A DNA stretch of 64,000 nt from Pseudolabrys sp963742345 (GCA_963742345.1 CAVULO010000005.1:62001-126000); one strand, 5' to 3'. Counted from the first letter of the stretch, positions 34,512-42,870 are shown. The notes: a model not told the origin generated them from the sequence alone. A program made the numbers and translations.

Positions 34512-35675
34512 ATGATCTTCAGCCGGGATCGCATCCTGACCACCCATGTCGGCAGCCTGCCGCGCAATGAAAAACTGTCCGATCTGCTGCTCCGTCAGGA
34601 AGCGGGCGAGACATTCGATGCCAGGGAAATGGCGGCGGAAATGGACAAAGCCGTCCGCCATGTGGTCGAGCGGCAGCTCGCGGCCGGCATTGATATCGGC
34701 AATGACGGCGAGCAGCAGCGGGTCGGTTTTCAGACTTACGTGCCGCAGCGCATGAGCGGCTTTGCCGGCATATCCAAGCGCCGGCGCGGGCGCGAATTCG
34801 AGGAATTTCCCGAGCTGGTCGCGAGCCTGATGCGGCGTTTCCCCCATGTCAGCAAGCAGCAGAACGCGCCGGAGTGCCAGAGCGAATTGAAATACCTCGA
34901 CATGAAGCCGATCGAAAACGAGATCGCGCGCTTTAAAAAAATTTCCGAAGGCAAATTCGCCGAGCAGTTCATGACCGCGCCTTCACCGGGGATTATTTCG
35001 TCGACCATGCTCGATGCTTTTTACGGCTCGCAGGATAAATATCTCAGCGCGATTTCGCGCGAGATGAAAAATGAATACCAGGCGATTCACAAGGCCGGGT
35101 TGCTGTTGCAGATCGACGCGCCCGATCTCGCCATGGACCGCACCATGATGTATCGCGATCTCACCGACGCGCAGTTCGTCAAGGCGGTTGAGCGCCATGT
35201 GCAGGCGATCAACGATGGCATCGCCGGCATTGCGCGCGACCGCGTGCGGCTACACATCTGTTACGGCAACTGGGAAGGCCCGCACATCCATGATGTGCCG
35301 CTGGGAACGATTTTGCCTGCGCTCTATCAGGCCAAGGTGGGTGCGCTGTCGATCGAATTCTCCAATCCGCGTCACGCGCACGAATACGATGCGCTCAAGA
35401 AACATCCGCTGCCGAAAGACATGCTGCTGATTCCGGGCGTGGTGGAAACCACCAGCAATTTCGTCGAGCATCCGGAAGTGGTGGCGCGGCGCATTGAAGA
35501 AGCCGTGCGTGCGGTCGGCGAGCGCGAACGCGTGATTGCCTCGACCGATTGCGGCTTTGGCACCTTCACCAATCGCGAATGGGTGATCGAGCCTGCGGTG
35601 TGGCTCAAACTTGCCGCCATCCGCCAGGGCGCCGACATTGCATCGGCGCGGCTGTGGGGCAAGAAGGTGGCGTGA
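34512..35675 (+). CDS. MetE-like zinc-dependent methyl/alkyl-transferase, paralogue C
   Basis: A 387-residue member of the same family as the pair at 23.8-25.9 kb but more distant. It starts FSRDRILTTHVGSLPR as typical stand-alone members do, with HxC in LHICYGN (about 248-250) and Cys in STDCGFGT (about 346). The ATG at 34512 follows GGGAG; the ORF extends upstream to 34437 without a family match. It diverges from the TRAP binding-protein operon. Substrate unknown; annotated in databases usually as cobalamin-independent methionine synthase II family. Confidence 0.82.
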   Translation: MIFSRDRILTTHVGSLPRNEKLSDLLLRQEAGETFDAREMAAEMDKAVRHVVERQLAAGIDIGNDGEQQRVGFQTYVPQRMSGFAGISKRRRGREFEEFPELVASLMRRFPHVSKQQNAPECQSELKYLDMKPIENEIARFKKISEGKFAEQFMTAPSPGIISSTMLDAFYGSQDKYLSAISREMKNEYQAIHKAGLLLQIDAPDLAMDRTMMYRDLTDAQFVKAVERHVQAINDGIAGIARDRVRLHICYGNWEGPHIHDVPLGTILPALYQAKVGALSIEFSNPRHAHEYDALKKHPLPKDMLLIPGVVETTSNFVEHPEVVARRIEEAVRAVGERERVIASTDCGFGTFTNREWVIEPAVWLKLAAIRQGADIASARLWGKKVA

Positions 35676-35685
35676 GCGAGCAAAT

Positions 35686-35783
35686 GTAGGGTGGGCTAAG
35701 CGAAGCGAGCCCGCCATCAGCGCCGCCACCTTGTGCGCGTCCGCGGTGGGCTCGGCGCGTTCCGCGCCTTAGCCCACCCTACG
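35686..35783. repeat. REP-like repeat, family 3 (TAGGGTGGGCTAAG)
   Basis: TAGGGTGGGCTAAGCGAAGC at one end and GCGCCTTAGCCCACCCTAC at the other make a long inverted repeat just after the third MetE-like gene. Related elements are at 41762, 49252 and 50421. Confidence 0.7.
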
Positions 35784-35787
35784 GATT

Positions 35788-36200
35788 CACTTTTCAAACA
35801 GCAGCATGACGGCAGAGTGTGTGGCGCGGCGTTGCCGTCTCCCGCTCGTCCCCGCGCAAGCGGGGACCCAGTGCTGGATTCCCGCTTGCGCGGGAATGAG
35901 CGGAGGTTGTTGCACCGTTTCACTTTTCAAACAGCCAACCGGCATGACGGCAGAGTGTGTGGCGCGGCGTTGCCGTCTCCCGCTCGCCCCCGCGCAAGCG
36001 GGGACCCAGTGCTGGATTCCCGCTTGCGCGGGAATGAGCGGAGGTTGTTGCACCGTTTCACTTTTCAAACAGCCAACCGGCATGACGGCAGAGTGTGTGG
36101 CGTGGCGTTGCCATCTCCCGCTCGTCCCCGCGCAAGCGGGGACCCAGTGCTGGATTCCCGCTTGCGCGGGAATGAGCGGAGGTTGCACCAATTCAATTTT
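35788..36200. repeat. Tandem repeat, three units of about 136 bp built on a REP pair
   Basis: Units beginning CACTTTTCAAACAG start at 35788, 35921 and 36059, with a degraded fourth start near 36194 (CAATTTTCAAACAG). Each contains CCCCGCGCAAGCGGGG and TTCCCGCTTGCGCGGGAA and is nearly identical, so the array arose recently. Both strands happen to be open (180 and 251 codons), but the translation is a threefold repeat of palindrome-encoded residues and not a credible protein. Confidence 0.85.
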
Positions 36201-36808
36201 CAAACAGCCAAAGCCAAGGCAAGCGTCATCGCCCTGTTTCTTTGCGGCGCCGGGTACGCCGTCGGGGTGAAGTAACTGCCGCCGCGCCAAAACAAACGAG
36301 GGCGCGCGGGACGCCAGAGGTCCTGATGGACCCACGGGCCTCGACGCCTCGCGACATCGAGGCTTGTCGAGTTCTTGAAGTGCCGCAAGTCCGCCAAATC
36401 CCAAGGCGTCCCGCGCGCGGTGTTTCATAGGTTTGCTCCGCATCGCCCCCGGTGGACTTGCCGTTTCAGGTGAACCGGCCTTGCGGCCGGTTCTCCTCTC
36501 CACCGCTCCTGGCCCGGACGGTGCCCGGCACTTTCTGACCATGCCTGGCAGCCGCCGTCAGTGGGGCCAATGACCCGCGGCGGGCGGGCCCGGACGATGC
36601 GGCTTGGACCGCCGGGGGTCAGCGCCGCATCTCCGACGCTGCCGTTGTCCGGCCACCGCTCCCCGCCCCGCGTCTGGAGACGCTGATCAGACACCCCTCG
36701 GTAACGAGGGCGGGATCCGTGAAGTATATATTCCTATAGGAATAAAGTCAAGAGGCCTGGCATATGCCGGCTCAGGCGCGGGCCGGACCCGCGCAGCGGC
36801 ATTAAATG
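36201..36808. other. GC-rich non-coding region with many hairpins
   Basis: About 600 bases with no credible gene. It contains strong local palindromes (for example GAACCGGCC...GGCCGGTTC at about 36472-36493) and a patch (about 36290-36430, leftward) that resembles a multi-copy intergenic sequence I recall from Bradyrhizobium-type genomes. It could encode a structured RNA, but I recognise no known RNA family. Confidence 0.35.
36729..36744. promoter_or_regulatory. Perfect 16-bp palindrome
   Basis: TATTCCTATAGGAATA, AT-rich inside a GC-rich region, fits a dimeric repressor operator. Nearest genes are the small membrane-protein gene and the GntR gene; which protein binds it is unknown. Confidence 0.4.
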
Positions 36809-37021
36809 TTACGGAGCTTTGGCCTGGCGCAGTGCAAGGTTGGTTGTGGACGAGGGTCCATCGGTAAAGGCGAGTTGCACGATCGCGCAGTGAAAGCCGG
36901 GATTTGTGCTGGCGCAGTCGAGCGCGCCCACAATCATAAAGGCAGGAAGCAACACGAAGAGCGCGGTGGCGACAGCAACGCCAACCATACGGTCCGATAC
37001 TACTGAGCGACGTTTACGCAT
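36809..37021 (-). CDS. Hypothetical small membrane protein
   Basis: A 70-residue frame: basic start (MRKRRSVVSDR), one membrane helix (MVGVAVATALFVLLPAFMIVGAL), then a short domain with two cysteines (DCASTNPGFHC). The ATG at 37021 has GGGGG a few bases upstream. Composition is plausible for a real protein but I recognise no family, and it lies alone in a non-coding region. Confidence 0.4.
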   Translation of the reverse strand: MRKRRSVVSDRMVGVAVATALFVLLPAFMIVGALDCASTNPGFHCAIVQLAFTDGPSSTTNLALRQAKAP

Positions 37022-37161
37022 ACTGGCCCCCACGACCAATGGCCCACCTTATATCAAAAATTCGACCGGCGGCATACGTGGGTTGGCCCGCTATCCCGCG
37101 CAATCTTCAGCCAGTTACTCCTCCTGAACCGGGCTTTACCGGCGTGGATTCAGGGTTTTTC

Positions 37162-37178
37162 TAAAGATAGTATCTTTA
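37162..37178. promoter_or_regulatory. Perfect 17-bp palindrome before the GntR gene (candidate operator)
   Basis: TAAAGATAGTATCTTTA has eight-base arms around one central base and lies 66 bases before the GntR-family start. GntR/FadR regulators bind such palindromes and often their own promoters, so autoregulation is likely. Confidence 0.5.
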
Positions 37179-37243
37179 CTACGTTAAACCGTAAGGTCAT
37201 ACTACCGGCCTCAACAAGGGCACGGGAAGCAAGGGCACGGGAT

Positions 37244-38023
37244 ATGCCACGGACGGCATTACAGCAGCCGGTGCGAATGAGCGGTGAACTCACCGCTCGC
37301 ATCATGTTTGCCGGCCGCTCATCCTCAATGTCGGCACAGATCGTCGCCTGGGTGCGCGACGCACTGTTTGCCAAGAAGCTCAAGCCCGGCGATTTCCTCG
37401 GTACCGAAAAAGACCTCGCCGCCCGCTTCGACGCCAGCCGGATCGTCGCGCGCGATGCCCTGCGCACGCTGGAGGCGCTCGGCATCGTCGAAATTCGCAT
37501 GGGCAAGGGTGGCGGCGCCCGCATCGCGCAGGGCAATCCGCGCCTGTTTGCCGAAGCGCTCGCCGTGCAGCTCGACCTCACCGGCGTGTCCGCCGCCGAG
37601 ATCATGGACGCCCAGCGCGCGATCGAGACGCTCGGCGCGGAACTCGCCGCCGAAAACGCCACCGCTGCCGACCTCGCCAAATTGCGCCGGCTCCTGCGCG
37701 AGGCCGAGGATGCGATGGGCGATCTCGACCTGTTCACCCGCCTGTCGCGCGACTTTCACCTCGCGGTCGCCGAGGCCTCGCACAATCGCGTGCTGGTGGT
37801 GCAACTCATTTCGCTCGAACACGTGTCGTGGCCGCGGCGCAACGTCACCGCTACGCCGAAGCTCGCCCGGCACATCCTCGACATCCACACAAAGCTTGCC
37901 GATCTCATCGAGCTGCGCGACGCCGCGGGCAGCCGCACGCTGATGGACGACCACGTCAAGATGATCCGCGCCCGGCGCGTGGCCGAGCGCGAGAAGGAAA
38001 GCGACCATAATTCATGCTGCTGA
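37244..38023 (+). CDS. GntR-family transcriptional regulator (FadR subgroup)
   Basis: A 259-residue regulator: winged helix at about residues 28-95 (GTEKDLAARFDASRIVARDALRTLEALGIVEIRMGKGGGARI) and an all-helical FCD ligand domain (about 120-245) with the metal-binding His pattern (RDFHLAVAEASHN ... HILDIHTKL). FCD proteins usually sense an organic acid and repress its catabolic genes. It is the first gene of a long rightward run of uptake and hydrolytic genes. AAGGG precedes the ATG; a start at 37277 is possible. Confidence 0.85.
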   Translation: MPRTALQQPVRMSGELTARIMFAGRSSSMSAQIVAWVRDALFAKKLKPGDFLGTEKDLAARFDASRIVARDALRTLEALGIVEIRMGKGGGARIAQGNPRLFAEALAVQLDLTGVSAAEIMDAQRAIETLGAELAAENATAADLAKLRRLLREAEDAMGDLDLFTRLSRDFHLAVAEASHNRVLVVQLISLEHVSWPRRNVTATPKLARHILDIHTKLADLIELRDAAGSRTLMDDHVKMIRARRVAEREKESDHNSCC

Positions 38024-38052
38024 TGCGAATGCTCTTGCGTACCGGACTTTCA

Positions 38053-38143
38053 CCGTCATCCTGAGGTGGCCGCGAAGCGGCCCTCGAAGGATGACGGGTA
38101 CTCGCCCTTCGAGGCTCGCTACGCTCGCACCTCAGGGTGACGG
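38053..38143. repeat. REP-like repeat, family 2
   Basis: CGTCATCCTGAGGTGGCCGC and GCACCTCAGGGTGACGG outer arms with inner GAAGCGGCCCTCGAAGGATG. It fills the spacer between the GntR gene and the binding-protein-like gene. Confidence 0.7.
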
Positions 38144-38189
38144 AGATAGGCCAGTGCGATTGGCAAGTACAAAACAGGGAGAGAAATCA

Positions 38190-39062
38190 ATGGCAAAATT
38201 CCTGATCGAACCGCATTTCCGCCTGCAAGAATGGGTGGCCGAGGAAAAAGACTACTTCCGCAAGGAAGGCCTTGAATACGAATTCCGCGAGCTGATGCGC
38301 GCGACCGACGGCAAGATCCACGACAAGGGCGACAAGGTCGGCGCCTATCAGTCCTTCGAGGAAGGCCGCAAATCGAACGTCAGTTGCGCCTGCCACTGGA
38401 CGGTCAACGTCGCGGCCTCCAACGGCCACGGCAAGATGTACACCGACGTCTATTCGGTGGCGCCTGCGGGCGTGTTCGTCGCTGCCGATTCGAAGATAAA
38501 AGACCCGGCCGATCTCGCCGGCGTGCCGGTCTCGGTCGGCTACCAGTCCGGCAGTCACTATTCCACGGTGCAGGCGCTCGAGCAGTATCTCAAGCCGGAA
38601 CAGATGAACCTCGTCTATGCCGACGGCATGCTGTTTGCCCGCATGGAAAAGCTGTTCGAGGGCGCGGCGCCGGCGGTGCACCTGTTCGGCGGGCCTTATT
38701 ACTTCGCCGAGCAGCTCGGCTTCCGCAAGGTCATCGACTCCACCTTCATGATCGGCACCATGATTCACGGCGATCCCGATCCGGAAGACCTGCGCAAGTT
38801 CTTCCGGGCGCTGCGCAAAGCGCAGCGCGATATCGACCTGCGGCCGGAGCTCTACACCCATTATTACAAGAAGGAATTCCCGGACCGTTTCCATGCCAAA
38901 ATGGACACGCGGCGCTGGGGCCCCGGCGAGCGGCTGGTGTTCGAGCCCTACACCAAGGAAGTTTATGAGGAATCCTTCGAGTGGATTGCTGCCCACGGCA
39001 TCTTCCCGGAAGGAAAGATGGGCAACGCCCAGTACGAGCGCGCGACCCTCTCGCTGAGCTGA
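38190..39062 (+). CDS. NMT1/SsuA-like binding-fold protein without signal peptide
   Basis: A 290-residue protein with the periplasmic-binding-protein type II fold (GYQSGSHYSTVQALEQYL, DPADLAGVPVSVG) like NMT1/THI5 or SsuA proteins, yet it begins MAKFLIEPHFRLQEW with no signal sequence. The ATG at 38190 has AGGGAGAG upstream, and the longer frame to 38091 is repeat DNA, so the lack of a leader looks real. It may be a cytoplasmic enzyme of this fold, as in THI5-like or 4,5-dihydroxyphthalate-decarboxylase-like relatives, or bind a ligand inside the cell. Placed between the GntR regulator and the Liv system. Confidence 0.7.
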   Translation: MAKFLIEPHFRLQEWVAEEKDYFRKEGLEYEFRELMRATDGKIHDKGDKVGAYQSFEEGRKSNVSCACHWTVNVAASNGHGKMYTDVYSVAPAGVFVAADSKIKDPADLAGVPVSVGYQSGSHYSTVQALEQYLKPEQMNLVYADGMLFARMEKLFEGAAPAVHLFGGPYYFAEQLGFRKVIDSTFMIGTMIHGDPDPEDLRKFFRALRKAQRDIDLRPELYTHYYKKEFPDRFHAKMDTRRWGPGERLVFEPYTKEVYEESFEWIAAHGIFPEGKMGNAQYERATLSLS

Positions 39063-39080
39063 CGCCACCCATCCTGGCTC

Positions 39081-39168
39081 TGGATTCCCGCTTGCGCGGG
39101 AATGAGCGGAGTGTGGGGCAATGCCGTGCCCAATTCTCCGCTCATCCCCGCGAACGCGGGGATCCAGC
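39081..39168. repeat. REP-like repeat, family 1
   Basis: GGATTCCCGCTTGCGCGGGA followed by CCCCGCGAACGCGGGGATCC, two palindromes in one spacer after the binding-fold gene. Confidence 0.75.
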
Positions 39169-39234
39169 GCAACAACGTCACGTCTGGTCTGACGATAGTC
39201 GTTTGTACGCCAATAGTTAGACGCCCAACGATCT

Positions 39235-39267
39235 GCGCCGCGAACCGCCTTTGTTCGCGGCGCTTTT
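39235..39267 (+). terminator. Intrinsic terminator before the Liv binding-protein gene
   Basis: GCGCCGCGAAC and GTTCGCGGCGC form an 11-bp stem with a seven-base loop followed by TTTTC. It separates the GntR/binding-fold genes from the Liv transporter genes, so the latter likely have their own promoter between 39268 and 39333. Confidence 0.75.
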
Positions 39268-39333
39268 CTTTGCCTGAAAGGTCAGGCATTCTAACAACAA
39301 AATAGAAGCATCGATTTTCAGGGGAGGACCACG

Positions 39334-40503
39334 ATGAAACGCTCGCTATTTGCCGGCGCCGCCTTGTTCGCGGCAGTCATGCTGCCGGCGGGCGCCAATG
39401 CCCAGGACACCATCAAGATCGGCGTCATCAGCGCATATTCCGGCCAGTTCGCCGACACCGCGGCGCAGATCGACAACGGCATCAAGCTTTACATGAAGCA
39501 GCACGGCGACACCGTCGCCGGCAAGAAGATCGAGATCATCCGCAAGGATACCGGCGGCCCGAACCCGGACGTCGCCAAGCGGCTGGCGCAGGAACTGATC
39601 GTGCGCGACAAGGCCGATATCCTCGCCGGCTTCACGCTCACGCCGGAGGCGCTCGGCGCCGCGGGCATTTCGGCCGAAGCCAAGAAATTCATGGTCGACA
39701 TGAATGCGGCGACCTCGATTATCACCGAGAAGTCGCCGTACATCGTGCGCGTGTCGGTCACGCTGCCGCAAATCGGCGAGACGCTCGGCACCTGGGCCGC
39801 CACCAAGGGCAAGGTCAAGAAGGCCTACACCATGGTGACCGACTTCGGTCCCGGCATCGATGCCGAAACGGCCTTCCAGAAGGCGTTCAAGGCAGGCGGC
39901 GGCGAGATCGTCGGTTCGGTGCGCATGCCGATCGCCAATCCGGATTTCTCGGCCTTCGTGCAGCGCGTGAAAGACCTCAATCCGGAATCGATCTTCATAT
40001 TCGTGCCCGGCGGCGCACAGCCGGCGGCGCTGGGCAAGGCCTTCGCCGAGCGCGGCATGGACCCGAAAAAGATCAAGATCATGAGCACGGGCGAGGCGGT
40101 GGACGAAACCGCGGTCAAGAGCCTGGGCGACCTCGCGCTCGGCCGCCTCAGCGCCTGGCACTACGACTACAATCACAAGTCCAAGATGAACGCCGACTTC
40201 GTGAAAGCCTTCAACGCCGAATTCAAGCGCAATCCCGACTTCTTCGCGGTCGGCGGCTATGACGGCATGCATCTCATCTACGAGGCGCTCAAGAAGACCG
40301 GCGGCAAGACCGACGGCGACGCGTTGGTCGCCGCAGCCAAGGGCATGAAGTGGGAAAGTCCGCGCGGGCCGATCTCCATCGATCCGGCAACCCGCGACAT
40401 CGTGCAGAACGTCTATATCCGCAGGGTGGAGAAGGCCGGCAACAACATCGTCAATGTCGAATTCGATACCGTGCCGAACGTGAAAGACCCCACGCACAAA
40501 TAA
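39334..40503 (+). CDS. ABC transporter substrate-binding protein, Liv (branched-chain amino acid) type
   Basis: A 389-residue periplasmic protein with a signal peptide (LFAAVMLPAGANAQ) and the type I binding fold of LivJ/LivK: IGVISAYSGQFADTAAQIDNGI near the N-terminus, LAGFTLTPEALGAAGISAEAK and VGGYDGMHLIYEALKKT. Many such proteins bind amides, aromatic acids or urea rather than amino acids. GGGGAGG precedes the ATG. A hairpin (40533-40562) separates it from the permease genes, which usually gives more binding protein than permease. Confidence 0.88.
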   Translation: MKRSLFAGAALFAAVMLPAGANAQDTIKIGVISAYSGQFADTAAQIDNGIKLYMKQHGDTVAGKKIEIIRKDTGGPNPDVAKRLAQELIVRDKADILAGFTLTPEALGAAGISAEAKKFMVDMNAATSIITEKSPYIVRVSVTLPQIGETLGTWAATKGKVKKAYTMVTDFGPGIDAETAFQKAFKAGGGEIVGSVRMPIANPDFSAFVQRVKDLNPESIFIFVPGGAQPAALGKAFAERGMDPKKIKIMSTGEAVDETAVKSLGDLALGRLSAWHYDYNHKSKMNADFVKAFNAEFKRNPDFFAVGGYDGMHLIYEALKKTGGKTDGDALVAAAKGMKWESPRGPISIDPATRDIVQNVYIRRVEKAGNNIVNVEFDTVPNVKDPTHK

Positions 40504-40532
40504 CCTGCCGCCCTCAGGTCTTACGAACTTCC

Positions 40533-40562
40533 GGATGGGGCGATCGCAAGGTCGCCCCATCC
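40533..40562 (+). terminator. Strong hairpin between binding-protein and permease genes
   Basis: GGATGGGGCGA and TCGCCCCATCC form an 11-bp perfect stem; no long T-tract follows (GTCGTATT). It can act as an attenuator or 3'-end stabiliser of the binding-protein mRNA. Confidence 0.6.
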
Positions 40563-40580
40563 GTCGTATTCAGACACATT

Positions 40581-40680
40581 CACTCCGCTCATTCCCGCGG
40601 AAGCGGGAATCCAGCGTTATGATCGGTCGGGCTATATTTGATTCGGATACTGGATCCCCGCATTCGCGGGGATGAGCGGA
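40581..40680. repeat. REP-like repeat, family 1
   Basis: ATTCCCGCGGAAGCGGGAAT and CCCCGCATTCGCGGGG with 25-30 intervening bases, in the spacer before livH. Confidence 0.75.
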
Positions 40681-40708
40681 TAGAGAACTCAAGGTAACCG
40701 GCGCCACC

Positions 40709-41572
40709 ATGCTTTCCCCGGTCTTCGGTGTCCTGTTCGACGGCATCGCCTACGGCATGTTGTTGTTCGTGCTGTCGGTCGGGCTGTCGGTGACGCTCGG
40801 TCTGATGAATTTCGTCAACCTCGCGCATTGCGCCTTCGCCATGCTGGGCGGCTACGTCACCATCACGCTGGTGAACGAGTTCAACTGGCCGTTCATGGCA
40901 ACATTGCCGGTGGCGTTCCTGGCCGCGGCGGTGGTCAGCGTCGCGCTCGAGCGCACGCTCTACCGGCGGCTCTACCGTGCGAGCGATCTCGATCAGGTTC
41001 TGCTCACCATCGGCCTTGCGTTTATTTCCGTCGCGGTCGCGGCTTACATTTTCGGCACGACCCAGCAGCCGGTCGAAACGCCTGCTTTGTTGCGCGGCGC
41101 CGTCGAGGTCTTGGGCCTTGGTCTTGGCAAGTACCGGCTCTTCCTGATCGGCATCGCCCTGGCCGTCACGGTGCTTCTTGTCGGCGGGCTCGAATACACG
41201 CGCTTCGGCGCGCAGGTGCGGGCCGCAGTCGACAATCAACGGATGGCGCGCGGGCTCGGCATCGACGTCGACCGTACCTTCGCCTCGACCTTCGCGCTTG
41301 GCTCCGGGCTTGCCGGGCTCGGCGGCGCGCTGGCGATCGAGATCGTCGGCCTCGATCCGAATTTCGCCTTCACCTACCTGGTCTATGTGCTGATCATCGT
41401 TTCGGTCGGCGGCCTCGGCTCGGTCGCCGGCTCGTTGGCCGCAGCGATCCTCATTGGCGTCAGCGATGTCGCGGGCAAATATTACGCGCCCGAGCTCGGC
41501 GCCTTCCTGATCTATCTGGTGATGGTGGTGGTGCTGATGTGGCGCCCCGCCGGCCTGTTCGGGAGGCGGTAG
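40709..41572 (+). CDS. ABC transporter permease LivH family
   Basis: A 287-residue permease with about eight membrane helices. It opens GIAYGMLLFVLSVGLSVTLGLMNFVNLAHCAFAMLGGY, the LivH hallmark, and ends with GGLGSVAGSLAAAILIGVSD, the conserved cytoplasmic coupling loop. With LivM and the two ATPases it forms the importer for the ligand of the preceding binding protein. Confidence 0.88.
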   Translation: MLSPVFGVLFDGIAYGMLLFVLSVGLSVTLGLMNFVNLAHCAFAMLGGYVTITLVNEFNWPFMATLPVAFLAAAVVSVALERTLYRRLYRASDLDQVLLTIGLAFISVAVAAYIFGTTQQPVETPALLRGAVEVLGLGLGKYRLFLIGIALAVTVLLVGGLEYTRFGAQVRAAVDNQRMARGLGIDVDRTFASTFALGSGLAGLGGALAIEIVGLDPNFAFTYLVYVLIIVSVGGLGSVAGSLAAAILIGVSDVAGKYYAPELGAFLIYLVMVVVLMWRPAGLFGRR

Positions 41573-41596
41573 GAGATGGTCCGCGCCCGGCCAATT

Positions 41597-41871
41597 TCCG
41601 CTCATCCCCGCGAACGCGGGGATCCAGCGCAACAAATTGCCAGGTCCGAAATTACGGCTCTGGATTCCCGCTTGCGCGGGAATGAGCGGTGTGTGGGGCA
41701 ATGCCGTGCCCATTTCTCCGCTCATCCCCGCGAACGCGGGGGCAGAGATGCTTCAACCTGCGTAGGGCGGATTAGCGCAAGCGTAATCCGCCGATTGGGT
41801 CAGAGCGGCGGGTTACGCCTTCGGCTAACCCGCCCTACGGATTCCCGCTTGCGCGGGAATGAGCGGGGCGT
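41597..41871. repeat. Composite of REP families 1 and 3
   Basis: Fills the 308-base gap between livH and livM: CCCCGCGAACGCGGGG, TTCCCGCTTGCGCGGGAA, a second CCCCGCGAACGCGGGG, then GTAGGGCGGATTAGCGCAAG ... GCTAACCCGCCCTAC (family 3), then TTCCCGCTTGCGCGGGAA. No gene is present. Confidence 0.8.
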
Positions 41872-41880
41872 GGCCGCGCG

Positions 41881-42870
41881 ATGACCACAAACACCGCAGC
41901 GCTCACCCCGCAGGCTTACCTGCAAGCGCAGAACCGCTGGCACGCGCTGGAGATCGTGTTCTGGCTGGCGACGCTGCTGCCCTTCTTTTTGTTTCCGGAC
42001 TATCTGTCGCTGGCGAGCCAGATCGCCATCACCGCGCTGTTTGCGCTCTCGCTCGATATCATCCTCGGCTATGCCGGCATCGTTTCGCTCGGCCACGCCG
42101 CCTTTTTCGGCATCGGCGCCTACACGGCGGGCTTGCTCTCCAAATTCGGCTGGGGCGAGCCGCTCACCGGGCTCATCGTCGCAGCAGCAGCCGCCGGGCT
42201 CGTTGGCTATGCCGTGAGCTTCATCATCTCGCGCTTCCGCCATTTCACGCTGATCATGATCACGCTCGGCCTCGGCCTGCTCGCCTTTGAGGCGGCAAAC
42301 CGCGCGCATTGGCTCACCGGCGGCAGCGATGGGCTGCAAGGCATGTCGATCTGGCCGGTGCTCGGCATCTTCAAATTCGACCTCTATGGCTACACCGCTT
42401 ACGCATATTCGCTGGCCGTGCTGTTCATCGTTTTCCTGGGCGCGCGGCGGCTGATCAATTCCCCCTTCGGGCTGGCGTTGCGCGGCATCCGCGAGAACTG
42501 GGTGCGCATGCCGGCCATCGGCGCCGACAGCCGCGCGCATATCCGCAAGGCCTACACCATTGCCGCGGCGATCGCCGGGCTTGCCGGCGCGGTGCTGGCG
42601 CAGACCACGGAAAACGTCTCGCTCGAATCGATCAGCTTCCAGCGCTCCGCCGACGTGCTGGTTATGCTGGTGCTGGGCGGCGCCGGCCGGCTCTACGGCG
42701 GACTCATTGGTGCGATTATTTTCATGGTGGCGCGCGACCAGTTCTCCGGCATCGCGCCGCAGTTCTGGTATTTCTGGATCGGCGTGCTGCTGGTGACGGT
42801 GGTCATGTTGCTCCCCAACGGCATCCTCGGCGGCCTGTCGCACATTTACGCGCGGTGGAAACGGACATGA
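41881..42870 (+). CDS. ABC transporter permease LivM family
   Basis: A 329-residue permease: LALSLDIILGYAGIVSLGHAAFFGIGAY near residue 55 and LGGAGRLYGGLIGAIIFMVARD in the coupling loop identify LivM. About ten membrane helices. Its TGA stop overlaps an ATG (ATGA at 42867), the likely original start of livG. A repeat-filled gap precedes it, so its ribosome-binding site lies inside repeat-derived sequence. Confidence 0.88.
   Translation: MTTNTAALTPQAYLQAQNRWHALEIVFWLATLLPFFLFPDYLSLASQIAITALFALSLDIILGYAGIVSLGHAAFFGIGAYTAGLLSKFGWGEPLTGLIVAAAAAGLVGYAVSFIISRFRHFTLIMITLGLGLLAFEAANRAHWLTGGSDGLQGMSIWPVLGIFKFDLYGYTAYAYSLAVLFIVFLGARRLINSPFGLALRGIRENWVRMPAIGADSRAHIRKAYTIAAAIAGLAGAVLAQTTENVSLESISFQRSADVLVMLVLGGAGRLYGGLIGAIIFMVARDQFSGIAPQFWYFWIGVLLVTVVMLLPNGILGGLSHIYARWKRT

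Noticed and set aside
35788..36200. CRISPR array
   Set aside because: The repeat unit is about 136 bp, units are contiguous with no unique spacers, and no cas genes are near.
35733..36542. ORFs of 180 (+) and 251 (-) codons in the tandem repeats
   Set aside because: They translate REP palindromes three times over, on both strands. No start signal or family match.
36290..36730. RNase P RNA or tmRNA
   Set aside because: The conserved core sequences of these RNAs are absent on both strands.
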